64,000 bases of DNA from DATATV01 sp036268615 (GTDB lineage Bacteria > Actinomycetota > Actinomycetes > Mycobacteriales > Pseudonocardiaceae): contig DATATV010000053.1 of assembly GCA_036268615.1 (NCBI GenBank), forward strand, positions 123,671 to 187,670, in the 5' to 3' direction. Position 1 is the stretch's first letter; each line of letters starts with the position of its first letter. Made by a program: the position numbers and the translations under genes. Below the pieces are notes generated by a model. That model saw nothing but the letters and a program-made list of their open reading frames with translations. It ran no database searches and was not told where the DNA came from. Of this stretch, positions 35,298 through 43,654 are shown one piece after another.

Positions 35298-36016
35298 CCA
35301 GCGGTGAGGCCGTCGATCATCAGCGCGAGGGTGAAGTCGAACCGGTCGTGGCCCTCACCCGCGGTGAGCTCGGCCGCGTGGCGGCTGGTGTGCGGGAAGG
35401 TCTCGGTTGGCAGTGCGGTCAGTCGGCGCCGGAGTTCGTCGGTGTCGACGACCCAGTCCGCCTCGTTGTTGACCTTGCGCTGGTTCACGATCGAGATCTC
35501 CAGGCAGTACGCGGCCACGTACAGCAACAGGGCGTCGATGGCCCACGCGGCGGCCTGCGGGGCGACCCCGCCGGCGAGCAGGATGGCCAGCATTCCTTCG
35601 CTGATGCGCACGATCTCCAGATCGGTGGGCGCCAGCGCGAGCGCGGCGCGGGAGATTCCGGGGTATTTCAGGTACTGGTCGCGCAGTTGGGTGCACACCC
35701 CGCGGATCTGCTCCCGCCAGGCCGCGGGGTCGGGCTCGGGTAGCACGAGCTCGGCGCACAGCCGGCCGATGAGCAGCTCGTCCAGGTCGGCCTTGTTGAC
35801 CACATGGGCGTAGAGCGAGGCGGGTCCGGTGTCGAGCGCGCCGGCCAGCCTGCGCATGGTCAGCGCCTCGTAGCCCTCGGTCGCGGTGACGCCCAGCGCG
35901 GTGTCGACGACCTGCTGCACGGTGATCGGGACTGTGCGGCGCCGCGGCCGGGGGTCGACTTCGCCCTCGGGGTTCGGCGGCTGGTGGCGCACCGCGCGTC
36001 GCTCTCTCGGGTTCAC
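35294..36016 (-). CDS. TetR-family repressor, TetR_C type
   Basis: 240 residues. The helix-turn-helix (VVDTALGVTATEGYEALTMRRLAGALDTGPASLYAHVVNKADL) is of the TetR(class)-like subgroup, and the C-terminal domain (TDLEIVRISEGMLAILLAGGVAPQAAAWAIDALL) is TetR_C. GTG 36016 is preferred because an earlier frame from 36073 runs across the operators. It is divergent from a flavin monooxygenase gene with two palindromes between, the arrangement of ligand-induced detoxification systems. Its stop overlaps the ClC gene stop by 4 bases. Confidence 0.88.
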   Translation of the reverse strand: MNPRERRAVRHQPPNPEGEVDPRPRRRTVPITVQQVVDTALGVTATEGYEALTMRRLAGALDTGPASLYAHVVNKADLDELLIGRLCAELVLPEPDPAAWREQIRGVCTQLRDQYLKYPGISRAALALAPTDLEIVRISEGMLAILLAGGVAPQAAAWAIDALLLYVAAYCLEISIVNQRKVNNEADWVVDTDELRRRLTALPTETFPHTSRHAAELTAGEGHDRFDFTLALMIDGLTAG

Positions 36017-36030
36017 CCGACCATCATAAC

Positions 36031-36066
36031 TTGACACGAACATAGTTCGTATATAGAACGGTGTTC
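36031..36066. promoter_or_regulatory. TetR operator pair and promoter of the flavin monooxygenase
   Basis: A consensus -35 TTGACA (36031-36036) is followed by the perfect palindrome ACGAAC-ATA-GTTCGT (36036-36050) and a -10-like TATAGA (36052-36057). A second, shorter palindrome GAAC-GGT-GTTC (36056-36066) overlaps the start region, with centres 18 bp apart. Binding between -35 and -10 would block transcription rightward. Confidence 0.72.
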
Positions 36067-37599
36067 GTGACAACGATGGAGAACCAGGACACGGATGTGA
36101 TCGTGGTCGGCGCCGGGCCGGTCGGCCTCACGCTCGCCGCGGAGCTGGCCCTCGCCGGCGCGACGGTGCAGGTACTCGAACGACGGGCCGAGCCGGACCA
36201 GGCGATGAAGGCGCAGTCGATCAACATGCCGACGGCCGAGGCACTGGACCGCCGCGGTCTGCTGGCGGCCGCCGAGGCGGTGCAGCGGGAGACGCTCGCC
36301 CGGGTGGGGTCGTACTCTCCCACGGCCGACGGCCGCGAGCAGCGAGCGTCCGCACCGCGCTTCACCGGGCATTTCGCGGGAATGGTCCTCGAAGCCGACC
36401 TGGTGGACTGGTCCGATCCCGACCTCGCCGCGCACACCGCGGCCGACGGAGCCCGGATGGTGCCGCAGCGCGAACTGGAGGCGCTGCTGGCCGACCACGT
36501 CGCGCGACTCGGTGTGCCGGTGCGTCGCGGGGTGGAGGTCACCGCACTGGAGGACACCGGCGACGGTGTGCTCGTCGGCACCACCGCCGGCCCGGTGCGG
36601 ACCGGGTGGCTGGTCGGGTGCGACGGCGGGCACAGCGCCGTGCGCCGCCTGGCCGGCATCGACTTCCCCGGGACCGACCCCGAACTCACCGGATACCAGG
36701 CAGCCGTTGACATCGCGGACCCGGAGAAGCTCGCGAACGGCTGGACGTGGTCGCCCGAAGGTGCCTACCGCTACGGGCCACAGCCCGGGCGGGTGGCCAC
36801 CGTCGAGTTCGACAACCCGCCCGCCGACCGCTCGGCGGCGGTCACCCTCGCGGAGTTGCAGACGAGCCTGCGCCGGGTGTCGGGCACCGATGTCACACTG
36901 ACCGCGCTGCGCGCCGTCCCGACCCGCTGGACCGACAACACCCGCCAGGCCGCGACCTACCGGTCAGGGCGGGTGCTGCTGGCCGGTGACGCCGCCCACG
37001 TGCACCCGCCGTTCGGCGGTCAGGGACTCAATCTCGGCGTCGGCGACGCGATGAACCTCGGCTGGAAGCTCGCCGCCGTGGTCGCCGGGTGGGCACCCGA
37101 CGGACTGCTCGACACCTACGACGCCGAGCGTCGTCCCGTTGGCGTCTGGGTGCTGGACTGGACGCGGGCCCAGATCGGGGTGTTGCGCGGGGACGCGAAG
37201 TCGGGCGCCCTGCGGGGAATGGTGGCCGACCTGCTGGGCACCCGGGACGGCACCACCTACGCGGTCAAGAAGATCTCCGGCGTCGACCAGCGCATCGACC
37301 TGCCCGGCGACCACCCGCTGGTCGGCCGCTACGTCCCCGACCTGTGGCTGCGGGACGGCTCCCGGCTGGTCGACCACGGTCACGGCGGCGGATTCCTACT
37401 GCTCGACCGCACCCCGGACGGCGCGTTCGCCCGCCTTGCCGCGCCCTGGGCCGGGCGCGTGCACAGCGTGACCGACGACCAGGCGACGCCGACCGGGGTG
37501 TTGGTACGCCCGGACGGGGTCGTCGCCTGGGCCACCGACACCACCGACCCCGCCGGCCTCGAAACCGTTCTGCGCCAGTGGAACAGCCGGTCCAGATAG
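36061..37599 (+). CDS. FAD-dependent aromatic/polyketide-type monooxygenase
   Basis: 512 residues of the PHBH-like class A flavin monooxygenases. It has the GxGxxG motif GAGPVGLTLAAELALAG (about residue 18), the DG motif GCDGGHSAVRR (about residue 188) and the GD motif LLAGDAAHVHPPFGGQGLNLGVGDA (about residue 307), with a C-terminal thioredoxin-like domain. Homologous proteins hydroxylate aromatic polyketides or inactivate antibiotics such as tetracycline and rifampicin. Start could be GTG 36061, GTG 36067 or ATG 36076; none has a clear ribosome binding site. Controlled by the divergent TetR. Confidence 0.9.
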   Translation: MFVTTMENQDTDVIVVGAGPVGLTLAAELALAGATVQVLERRAEPDQAMKAQSINMPTAEALDRRGLLAAAEAVQRETLARVGSYSPTADGREQRASAPRFTGHFAGMVLEADLVDWSDPDLAAHTAADGARMVPQRELEALLADHVARLGVPVRRGVEVTALEDTGDGVLVGTTAGPVRTGWLVGCDGGHSAVRRLAGIDFPGTDPELTGYQAAVDIADPEKLANGWTWSPEGAYRYGPQPGRVATVEFDNPPADRSAAVTLAELQTSLRRVSGTDVTLTALRAVPTRWTDNTRQAATYRSGRVLLAGDAAHVHPPFGGQGLNLGVGDAMNLGWKLAAVVAGWAPDGLLDTYDAERRPVGVWVLDWTRAQIGVLRGDAKSGALRGMVADLLGTRDGTTYAVKKISGVDQRIDLPGDHPLVGRYVPDLWLRDGSRLVDHGHGGGFLLLDRTPDGAFARLAAPWAGRVHSVTDDQATPTGVLVRPDGVVAWATDTTDPAGLETVLRQWNSRSR

Positions 37600-37676
37600 G
37601 GCCTGCGCCAGCGACATTCCAGGCCAGGAGCAACGCGACCCAGTGCCGCTTCACGAAACGACCCAACGCCACTCCC

Positions 37677-38435
37677 TCAAGCATCCCGCCACCACAGCAA
37701 CCCCAACCCCACCGCCAATGCCCCACCAGCCCACCCGGCAAGCACTGCCAACCCACTCCACGGCCCGATCGGCAAACTCCCCAGGCCAGTCGTCGCCTGC
37801 ACCGCCAACCCGGCAGCGGTAGGCGAAATCTGCTCAAGATGCCGCCGCAGCACCGGGTCGGACACCATCCCGATCACAATGGGAAAGAGGAAGAACAACC
37901 CGAGCACCACCCCGATCGACGCCGCCGCATCCCGGACCGCCGTGGCGATGCCCAGACTGAGCAACCCGATCAGCACCAGATACAGCACCGAGCCAACGGC
38001 TGCCCGGAGCACCGCGCCCTCCCCGAGCGGCAGGGAAAGACCGTTACGTGCCAAGAGGAATCGGCTCGCCAGCAGGCTGATCAGCACCGCGAGACAACCC
38101 GCCACGGCAACCGGAAGGGTGAGCACAACCGCCTTCGCCGCGAGCACGGTCAACCGGCGCGGCATGGCGGTGAAGGTCGTGCGGATCATGCCGCTGCTGT
38201 ACTCCCCGCTGATCACCAACACGGCCAGCACGGCGACCACCACCTGCCCGACCTGCACTCCGCTGAGGCTGAGCTTCGGCAGGTCGGGGACGCAGCCGGC
38301 CGGAGCCGTGCAGTGCACGGCTCCGGTCACCACAACACCCAACACGACCGTGACCGCAACGACCGCGAGCAGCAGCCAGCTGAAACCGACCTCGGTGCGC
38401 AGCTTCGTCCACTCGGCGTGCAGTGCCGACCTCAC
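37677..38435 (-). CDS. ABC-2 type transporter permease
   Basis: 252 residues with six hydrophobic segments (for example WLLLAVVAVTVVLGVVV and SIGVVLGLFFLFPIVIG). The N-terminal HAEWTKLRTE is the conserved cytoplasmic start of actinobacterial ABC-2 permeases, and GEYSSGMIRTTFTAMPRR follows the first loop. GTG 38435 overlaps the stop of the neighbouring permease by 4 bases, so the two permeases and the ATPase form one unit. Confidence 0.88.
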   Translation of the reverse strand: MRSALHAEWTKLRTEVGFSWLLLAVVAVTVVLGVVVTGAVHCTAPAGCVPDLPKLSLSGVQVGQVVVAVLAVLVISGEYSSGMIRTTFTAMPRRLTVLAAKAVVLTLPVAVAGCLAVLISLLASRFLLARNGLSLPLGEGAVLRAAVGSVLYLVLIGLLSLGIATAVRDAAASIGVVLGLFFLFPIVIGMVSDPVLRRHLEQISPTAAGLAVQATTGLGSLPIGPWSGLAVLAGWAGGALAVGLGLLWWRDA

Positions 38436-40027
38436 GCGTCCCGCCGGCGCAGCAGGTGGAAAGCCAGACCGAGGACCAGTGCGGTCCACCCACACAGCAC
38501 CGCGAAGCCGGCCAGCGGCGGCAACGGGTAGTAGCCGCCGGCCGGCGAGTAGTCGGCGTCGACCTGCGAATACTGCGGCAGGCTCTGTTGGATCGCGAAG
38601 CCGGCCGCCGGGGTGACCCGCAACAGCCACTCCGACGCACCGGTGGACAGCACGCCGGCGGTGGCCAGGATGCGGGGCAGCACGAACACGGCGATCACAA
38701 CGGCGACCACGCCGGCACTTCGCCGCAGGATGACCCCGACGCCCAGTGCGAACACCGCAGCCACGGCGAGCACCGCCGCGGTACCGATCAGCACTCGCGC
38801 GTCCGCCACCGTCGGTGCCGGATCGATGAAGTTCCCGTTGGCGCGCAACAGGTGTTCATCGATCGGGACCGCGATCACCACGCCGAGCAGGGCGGCGACG
38901 AACGCGATCCCGCCGAGCACCACGCCTTTCGCCGCGAGTACCCGGCCGCGCCGCGGGCTGGCGACCAGGGAGGTGCGGATCAGCCCACGGCGATACTCGG
39001 CCGTCACGAACATCGTGCCCACCACGATCAGTGCGATCAGCCCGGCGAAGGCACCGCCGAGCGTCGTCTCGATCGGGCTGCCCGCGGCCGTTCCGCCCAC
39101 CACGGCCGGCGCGATGTCGCCGGACCCGCTGACGGTCAACTCGCCGCCGTTCTGGTGGAACTGGTTCTGAGCGCCCATCTGCGGCTCGGCGACGTCGGTC
39201 AGCCCGGTGTCGGTCCAGCCGGCGCCGGGCGGTGTGCCGCTCAGCTCGACATGGTCGAAGACGCCGGTGGCCTGGGTGGGACCGCCGGTCCCGCTTGAAC
39301 CGCCGAACGACTGGCTGACCACGTGGACATAGGCCGGTGACGTGGCGAACACGCCGGCCTGCACGGTCGCGGACAGCCCGGCCAGCCGGGTGCTGCCGAT
39401 CGTGCTCCAGTGCGTGCCGTCGGTGGAGTCGTAGCCGGTGAGCGTGTCACCGGAGCGGGTCAGCCGCAGCCAGCGCGGCGCGGTCGGCGAGACGGCACCG
39501 GCCAACCCGGCGGTGTCCTGGGTGAAGTCCGACTGCATCCGTATGCCGTGCGCACCGGTGGCCAGCACGGCCGCGTAGGCCGAACCCTCGGTCGTGTTCT
39601 GCTTGATGATGATGCCGGCCTTGGACCACGGCTGGAGGCCGGGCCGTTCATTGGCCCCGGCGTCCGGCCGCAGGGGGCCGACCGGGATCTCGCCGGTCAG
39701 CGAGGTCAACCGCACGGTGATGCTGCCGTTCCCGGTCATCGGCTGGTGTACGAAGTTGAAGGTGTCCGACACCGCCCCACCGCCGACCCCGATCGTGCCG
39801 GTGCACGGCAGGCCGACCGGCTGGCCGGGGAACGGCCCCACCGAACACATCGAACCCTTCGCGGTGAGCACCCCGATCAGCACGGTCGCCAGCACCGCGA
39901 TCACCGTGCCGACCACCCAGCCGCGCACCGTGCGGAACTTCGTCCACTCGGACCGCAGCAACTGGCCGAAGCCGTCCCGGCCGGCCGGCAACTCGGACCG
40001 GTAGGGCGTGATCGTCGGAGTGGTCAC
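38432..40027 (-). CDS. ABC-2 permease with large extracytoplasmic lectin-like domain
   Basis: 531 residues, twice the normal length. After the SEWTKFRTVRGW start and one membrane segment (about 36-57), a hydrophilic stretch of about 260 residues is inserted. It has the look of a concanavalin-like/DUF1349 beta-sandwich (GSITVRLTSLTGEIPV; KAGIIIKQNTTEGSAYAAVL; DTLTGYDSTDGTHWSTIGS; FDHVELSG). Five further membrane segments follow, beginning near ETTLGGAFAGLIALIVVG and the AEYRRGLIRTSLVASPRR motif. The domain would face outside the membrane and might sense or bind glycan. Coupled by 4-base overlaps to both neighbours. Confidence 0.85.
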   Translation of the reverse strand: MTTPTITPYRSELPAGRDGFGQLLRSEWTKFRTVRGWVVGTVIAVLATVLIGVLTAKGSMCSVGPFPGQPVGLPCTGTIGVGGGAVSDTFNFVHQPMTGNGSITVRLTSLTGEIPVGPLRPDAGANERPGLQPWSKAGIIIKQNTTEGSAYAAVLATGAHGIRMQSDFTQDTAGLAGAVSPTAPRWLRLTRSGDTLTGYDSTDGTHWSTIGSTRLAGLSATVQAGVFATSPAYVHVVSQSFGGSSGTGGPTQATGVFDHVELSGTPPGAGWTDTGLTDVAEPQMGAQNQFHQNGGELTVSGSGDIAPAVVGGTAAGSPIETTLGGAFAGLIALIVVGTMFVTAEYRRGLIRTSLVASPRRGRVLAAKGVVLGGIAFVAALLGVVIAVPIDEHLLRANGNFIDPAPTVADARVLIGTAAVLAVAAVFALGVGVILRRSAGVVAVVIAVFVLPRILATAGVLSTGASEWLLRVTPAAGFAIQQSLPQYSQVDADYSPAGGYYPLPPLAGFAVLCGWTALVLGLAFHLLRRRDA

Positions 40028-40956
40028 GAGACGACCTCCTCGGCGGCCGCGGCGCGGAACTCGACCGCGTCCCGGGTCAGCTCCATGTAGGCCTCTTCCA
40101 GGGTCGCGCGGTGCGCGGCCACCTCGGCGAAGGGCACCGAACTCTCGTTCAGCAGCGTCACGATGCGCTCGGCGGCCAGCCCGGACACGGTGACCGTGTC
40201 CCGGTCGATCGCGGCCACGGTCGCGCCGGCGTGGGCGAGCACCGTCATCGCCGCCGACCGGGCGGACGTGCGCAGGGTGACCCGGCCGCCGGACGCGGCG
40301 GCGAGCAGTTCGGCCACGCTGGTGTCCGCGATGACCTTGCCCCGGCCGACCACGACCAGGTGGTCGGCGGTGTCCTGCAGTTCGCTCATCAGGTGGCTGG
40401 ACACCAGTACAGCCCGGCCCTGACCGGCCAGTGCGCTGAGGAAACCGCGCATCCACACGATTCCCTCCGGGTCCAGGCCGTTGAACGGCTCGTCCAGCAT
40501 CAGCACCGGCGGGTCGCCGAGCAGCGCGGCCGCGATGCCAAGTCGCTGGCGCATACCGAGCGAGAAACCGCCCGCCCGGCGGCGCACGGCCGTGCCGAGG
40601 CCGGCCTGCTCGACCACCTCGTCGACCCGCCGGGCAGTGAGCCCCTGCGAGTGCGCGAGCCAGAGCAGGTGGTTGCGCGCGCTGCGGCTGGGTTGCAGTG
40701 CGGCCGCGTCCAGCATCGCGCCGACGTGGTGCAGTGGATGTCGCAGGCTCCGGTACGGTCTGTCCCCGATCAGCGCGGTGCCCTCGTCGGCCGCGTCCAG
40801 GCCGAGGATCACCCGCATCGTGGTCGACTTGCCCGCGCCGTTGGGGCCGACGAAGCCGGTCACCTGTCCCGGCGACACGGTGAAGGACATGCCGTCCAGG
40901 GCCTGTTTCGAACCGAATCGCTTGCGCAGCCCGGCGACTGCGATAGTGGCGTCCAT
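40024..40956 (-). CDS. ABC transporter ATP-binding protein
   Basis: 310 residues. Walker A GPNGAGKST (about 37-45), signature FSLGMRQRLG, Walker B VLMLDEP and the H-loop SSHLMSEL are all intact, with a roughly 90-residue C-terminal extension typical of drug-export ATPases. It is the first gene of the ATPase-permease-permease operon. It starts divergently from the histidine kinase at 41115 over a region with two inverted repeats, suggesting control by that two-component system. Confidence 0.93.
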   Translation of the reverse strand: MDATIAVAGLRKRFGSKQALDGMSFTVSPGQVTGFVGPNGAGKSTTMRVILGLDAADEGTALIGDRPYRSLRHPLHHVGAMLDAAALQPSRSARNHLLWLAHSQGLTARRVDEVVEQAGLGTAVRRRAGGFSLGMRQRLGIAAALLGDPPVLMLDEPFNGLDPEGIVWMRGFLSALAGQGRAVLVSSHLMSELQDTADHLVVVGRGKVIADTSVAELLAAASGGRVTLRTSARSAAMTVLAHAGATVAAIDRDTVTVSGLAAERIVTLLNESSVPFAEVAAHRATLEEAYMELTRDAVEFRAAAAEEVVS

Positions 40957-41047
40957 GCCAGGAAGACTAGGAACGCGGCGGTGGCCGAGCGTCCCGCTGC
41001 GGAGCCGTCTTCACCGTCACCGGCACGAGGGATGGTGACCGCCGGCC

Positions 41048-41089
41048 GTCCCTCGCCGGAGGGACACGGCCGTCCCCGACCGGAGGGAC
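41048..41089. promoter_or_regulatory. Two tandem inverted repeats in the ABC/kinase divergent region
   Basis: GTCCCTC-GCCG-GAGGGAC (41048-41065) and GTCCCCG-ACCG-GAGGGAC (41072-41089) are near-identical palindromes 24 bp apart. They resemble paired response-regulator sites upstream of both the ABC operon and the kinase gene. Confidence 0.6.
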
Positions 41090-41114
41090 GCCCGGGCGCA
41101 GCCCGGCGACGACA

Positions 41115-42308
41115 ATGACCGGCATGGGCCGAGCAGACGCCCGACTCGACGCGTGGGTCGACCAGGGACGGCGAATCGCCGCGGACCGCCGCACACCGGT
41201 GGTCGCCGGGTCGCTGCTGGGCGCGCTCGCGCTGACCGAGTCGATCGCCCGGGTCGTCGGCAGCGGGGTCAGCGGGCCGTACGCGCTGTTGCTCTACCTG
41301 CTCGCGCTGGCCACGACGGTCCCGTTGGCCGTGCGCCAAGCCGCGATCGCGGCGGTGGCGGTGTCCGCGGCGAGTGTGTTGTCGATACTGCCCTTCCACA
41401 GCCTGACAGCGGCCGGCTTGTGCGCGCAGCTCATCGTGCTCTACCGGTTGGGCCGCATCGGATCGCAGCTGCTCGCGGTCGGGCTGGCGATGCCGTTCCT
41501 GGTGCTCGCGCTCACCGTCCCGGCGGGCTCGGTCGTCCGGGTGGTCACCGTGCTGCTCGCCTCGCTCGCGCCGATCGCCGCGTTCGCCGGGGCCGCCCGC
41601 CGGGCGCGCGCGGAGGCCCGGGAGTACGTCGCGGCCCGCGAGGTCATCAACAGCACCCTGCTGGAGCACACCGCCCGCGGCGAACGCGCGCGCATCGCGC
41701 GCGAACTGCACGACGTGGTCGCCCACCACATCTCGATGATCTCGGTGCAGGCCGAGACCGCCCGGCTGACCACTCCCGGCCTGCCGGCCACCGGGGCGCA
41801 GCGGCTCTCCGCGATCGGCGACACCGCGCGGGCCGCGCTGACCGAGATGCGCAGGCTGCTCGGCGTGCTGCGCGAGGACGCCCGGACCGAGGTGGCCGAC
41901 CGGCAGCCCCAGCCGGGCCTGCGCCAGCTCAACGAACTGCTCGACGAGGCGCGGGACGCGACCGGCGCGGGCACCCGGCTGATCGTGCGCGGGGCGCCGG
42001 ACCCGCTCGATCCGGGCGTGGAACTCGCCGCCTACCGGATCGTCCAGGAGGCGCTGACCAACGCCCGCCGACACGCGCCGGGTGCGGCCGTGGACGTGGA
42101 ACTGCACTACACCGAGGACGCGCTGACCCTGCGCATCCGGGACAACGGACCCGGGCCTGCCCCGGAAGACCCCGCAGGCGGCCACGGGCTGCTCGGCATG
42201 CGCGAACGCGCGACCGCCGTCGGCGGCCGGCTGCGCGCCGGCCCGGCCGTCGGTGGCGGTTTCCTGGTCGAGGCCCGCCTGCCCGGAAAGGACGAAACAG
42301 CCGGATGA
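41115..42308 (+). CDS. NarL-type sensor histidine kinase
   Basis: 397 residues. Four or five membrane segments in the first 160 residues, a HisKA_3 dimerisation box with the phospho-His in ARELHDVVAHHISMISVQ, and a HATPase domain with QEALTNARRHAPGA (N box) and DNGPGPAPEDPAGGHGLLGMRERA (G box). No extracellular sensor domain, so it probably senses the membrane. ATG 41115 or 41124 are both possible. The stop overlaps the response regulator ATG by 4 bases. Confidence 0.92.
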   Translation: MTGMGRADARLDAWVDQGRRIAADRRTPVVAGSLLGALALTESIARVVGSGVSGPYALLLYLLALATTVPLAVRQAAIAAVAVSAASVLSILPFHSLTAAGLCAQLIVLYRLGRIGSQLLAVGLAMPFLVLALTVPAGSVVRVVTVLLASLAPIAAFAGAARRARAEAREYVAAREVINSTLLEHTARGERARIARELHDVVAHHISMISVQAETARLTTPGLPATGAQRLSAIGDTARAALTEMRRLLGVLREDARTEVADRQPQPGLRQLNELLDEARDATGAGTRLIVRGAPDPLDPGVELAAYRIVQEALTNARRHAPGAAVDVELHYTEDALTLRIRDNGPGPAPEDPAGGHGLLGMRERATAVGGRLRAGPAVGGGFLVEARLPGKDETAG

Positions 42309-42991
42309 CTACTGCCTCCCCGACCGTCCGGATCGTCGTCGCCGACGATCACCAGGTGGTGCGGACCGGGTTCGCCGGCCTGCTGGACACCCAACCTGAC
42401 TTCGCTGTCGTCGGCACCGCGTGCGACGGCGCCGAGGCGGTCCGGCTGTGCCGCGAACTGTCCCCCGACGTGGTGCTGATGGACGTGCGGATGCCCGGTA
42501 TGGACGGCATCGCGGCCACCCAGCAGCTCGCCGGGTCGGCCCCGGGCGGCCCGCGCGTGCTCATCCTGACCACCTTCGACCTGGACGAGTACGTGTACGA
42601 CGCGCTCCGCGCGGGCGCCAGCGGGTTCCTGCTCAAGGACGTGACCGCCGAACGGCTGTTCGACGCGGTCCGGGTGATCGCGGCCGGTGAGGCGCTGCTC
42701 GCGCCGGCGGTGACCCGCAGGCTGATCGGCGAATTCGCCCGCCTGCGCCCGAAAGCCGACCCACCGCCGGTCGCGGCGCTGACCGCGTTGACACCACGGG
42801 AGACTCAGGTGCTGCGGCTGGTCGCCGAGGGACTGTCCAACCCGGAGATCGCCGCCCGGCTCGTGGTCACCGAGGAGACGGTGAAGACCCACGTGAGCCG
42901 AATCCTGGGCAAGCTCGGCCTGCGGGACCGCACCCAGGCCGTGGTCACCGCCTACGAAACCGGCCTGGTTGTCCCCCGCGCGCAGCCGTAA
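42305..42991 (+). CDS. NarL/LuxR-type response regulator
   Basis: 228 residues. The receiver domain has the acidic pair in VADDHQ, the phospho-acceptor Asp in VVLMDVRMPGMDG (about residue 60), Thr in LILTTFD and Lys in LLKD. The LuxR helix-turn-helix is LTPRETQVLRLVAEGLSNPEIAARLVVTEETVKTHVSRILGKL. Partner of the upstream kinase by operon and overlap. Likely targets are the two inverted repeats at 41048-41089. Confidence 0.95.
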   Translation: MTTASPTVRIVVADDHQVVRTGFAGLLDTQPDFAVVGTACDGAEAVRLCRELSPDVVLMDVRMPGMDGIAATQQLAGSAPGGPRVLILTTFDLDEYVYDALRAGASGFLLKDVTAERLFDAVRVIAAGEALLAPAVTRRLIGEFARLRPKADPPPVAALTALTPRETQVLRLVAEGLSNPEIAARLVVTEETVKTHVSRILGKLGLRDRTQAVVTAYETGLVVPRAQP

Positions 42992-43012
42992 GTCGTTGCG
43001 CCGACACGAATG

Positions 43013-43654
43013 TCAGCCGCTGTGACGCAGCGCGTATCGCACGGCGTCGGCCCGGGAGCGGAAACCGGCCTTGGCGAACAGGTTGTTGATGTGGGTCTTC
43101 ACCGTCGCCTCGCTGATGACCAGCCGGCCGGCGATCTCCGGATTGCGCAGCCCCTCGCCGATCAGCCGGAGGATCTCCTGCTCGCGCACGGTCAGCCGGA
43201 CCGAGGACCCGGTCGCCGAGATGGCGGCGGGCGGCCGGCTGGCCAGGGTGAGCAGCCGTTGCTGGACCTCCGGGGCGAGCACGGTCTGGCCGCGACTGGC
43301 GGTGCGGACCGCCTGCAGGATGGTGGCGCGGTCGGCATCCTTGGTCAGATAGCCGCTCGCGCCGGCGTGCAGCGCGGCCAGGATCGACTTGTCGTCGTCG
43401 AAGGTGGTCAGCACGAGCACGACCACGTCCGGGTCGGCGGCGCGAATCCGGCCGGTGGCCTCGACCCCGCCCATCACCGGCATGTTCAGGTCCATCAGCA
43501 CCACGTCCGGGTGGTGCCGGTCAACGACGTCGACCGCCTCCTCGCCGTTGGTCGCGGTGGCCACGACGGTGACGTCCTCATCAAGATCGAGCATCACCGC
43601 GAGTGCCTCGCGCACCGTCGCCTGGTCGTCGACCACGACCAGCCTGATGCTCAC
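43013..43654 (-). CDS. NarL/LuxR-type response regulator
   Basis: 213 residues. Receiver with VVDDQ acidic pair, Asp in VVLMDLNMPVMGG (about residue 55), VLTTFD Thr and YLTKD Lys, followed by a LuxR domain (LTVREQEILRLIGEGLRNPEIAGRLVISEATVKTHINNLFAK). GTG 43654 overlaps the kinase stop by 4 bases. Converges with the other response regulator across 21 bp. The two systems share architecture but differ enough to be separate paralogues. Confidence 0.95.
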   Translation of the reverse strand: MSIRLVVVDDQATVREALAVMLDLDEDVTVVATATNGEEAVDVVDRHHPDVVLMDLNMPVMGGVEATGRIRAADPDVVVLVLTTFDDDKSILAALHAGASGYLTKDADRATILQAVRTASRGQTVLAPEVQQRLLTLASRPPAAISATGSSVRLTVREQEILRLIGEGLRNPEIAGRLVISEATVKTHINNLFAKAGFRSRADAVRYALRHSG

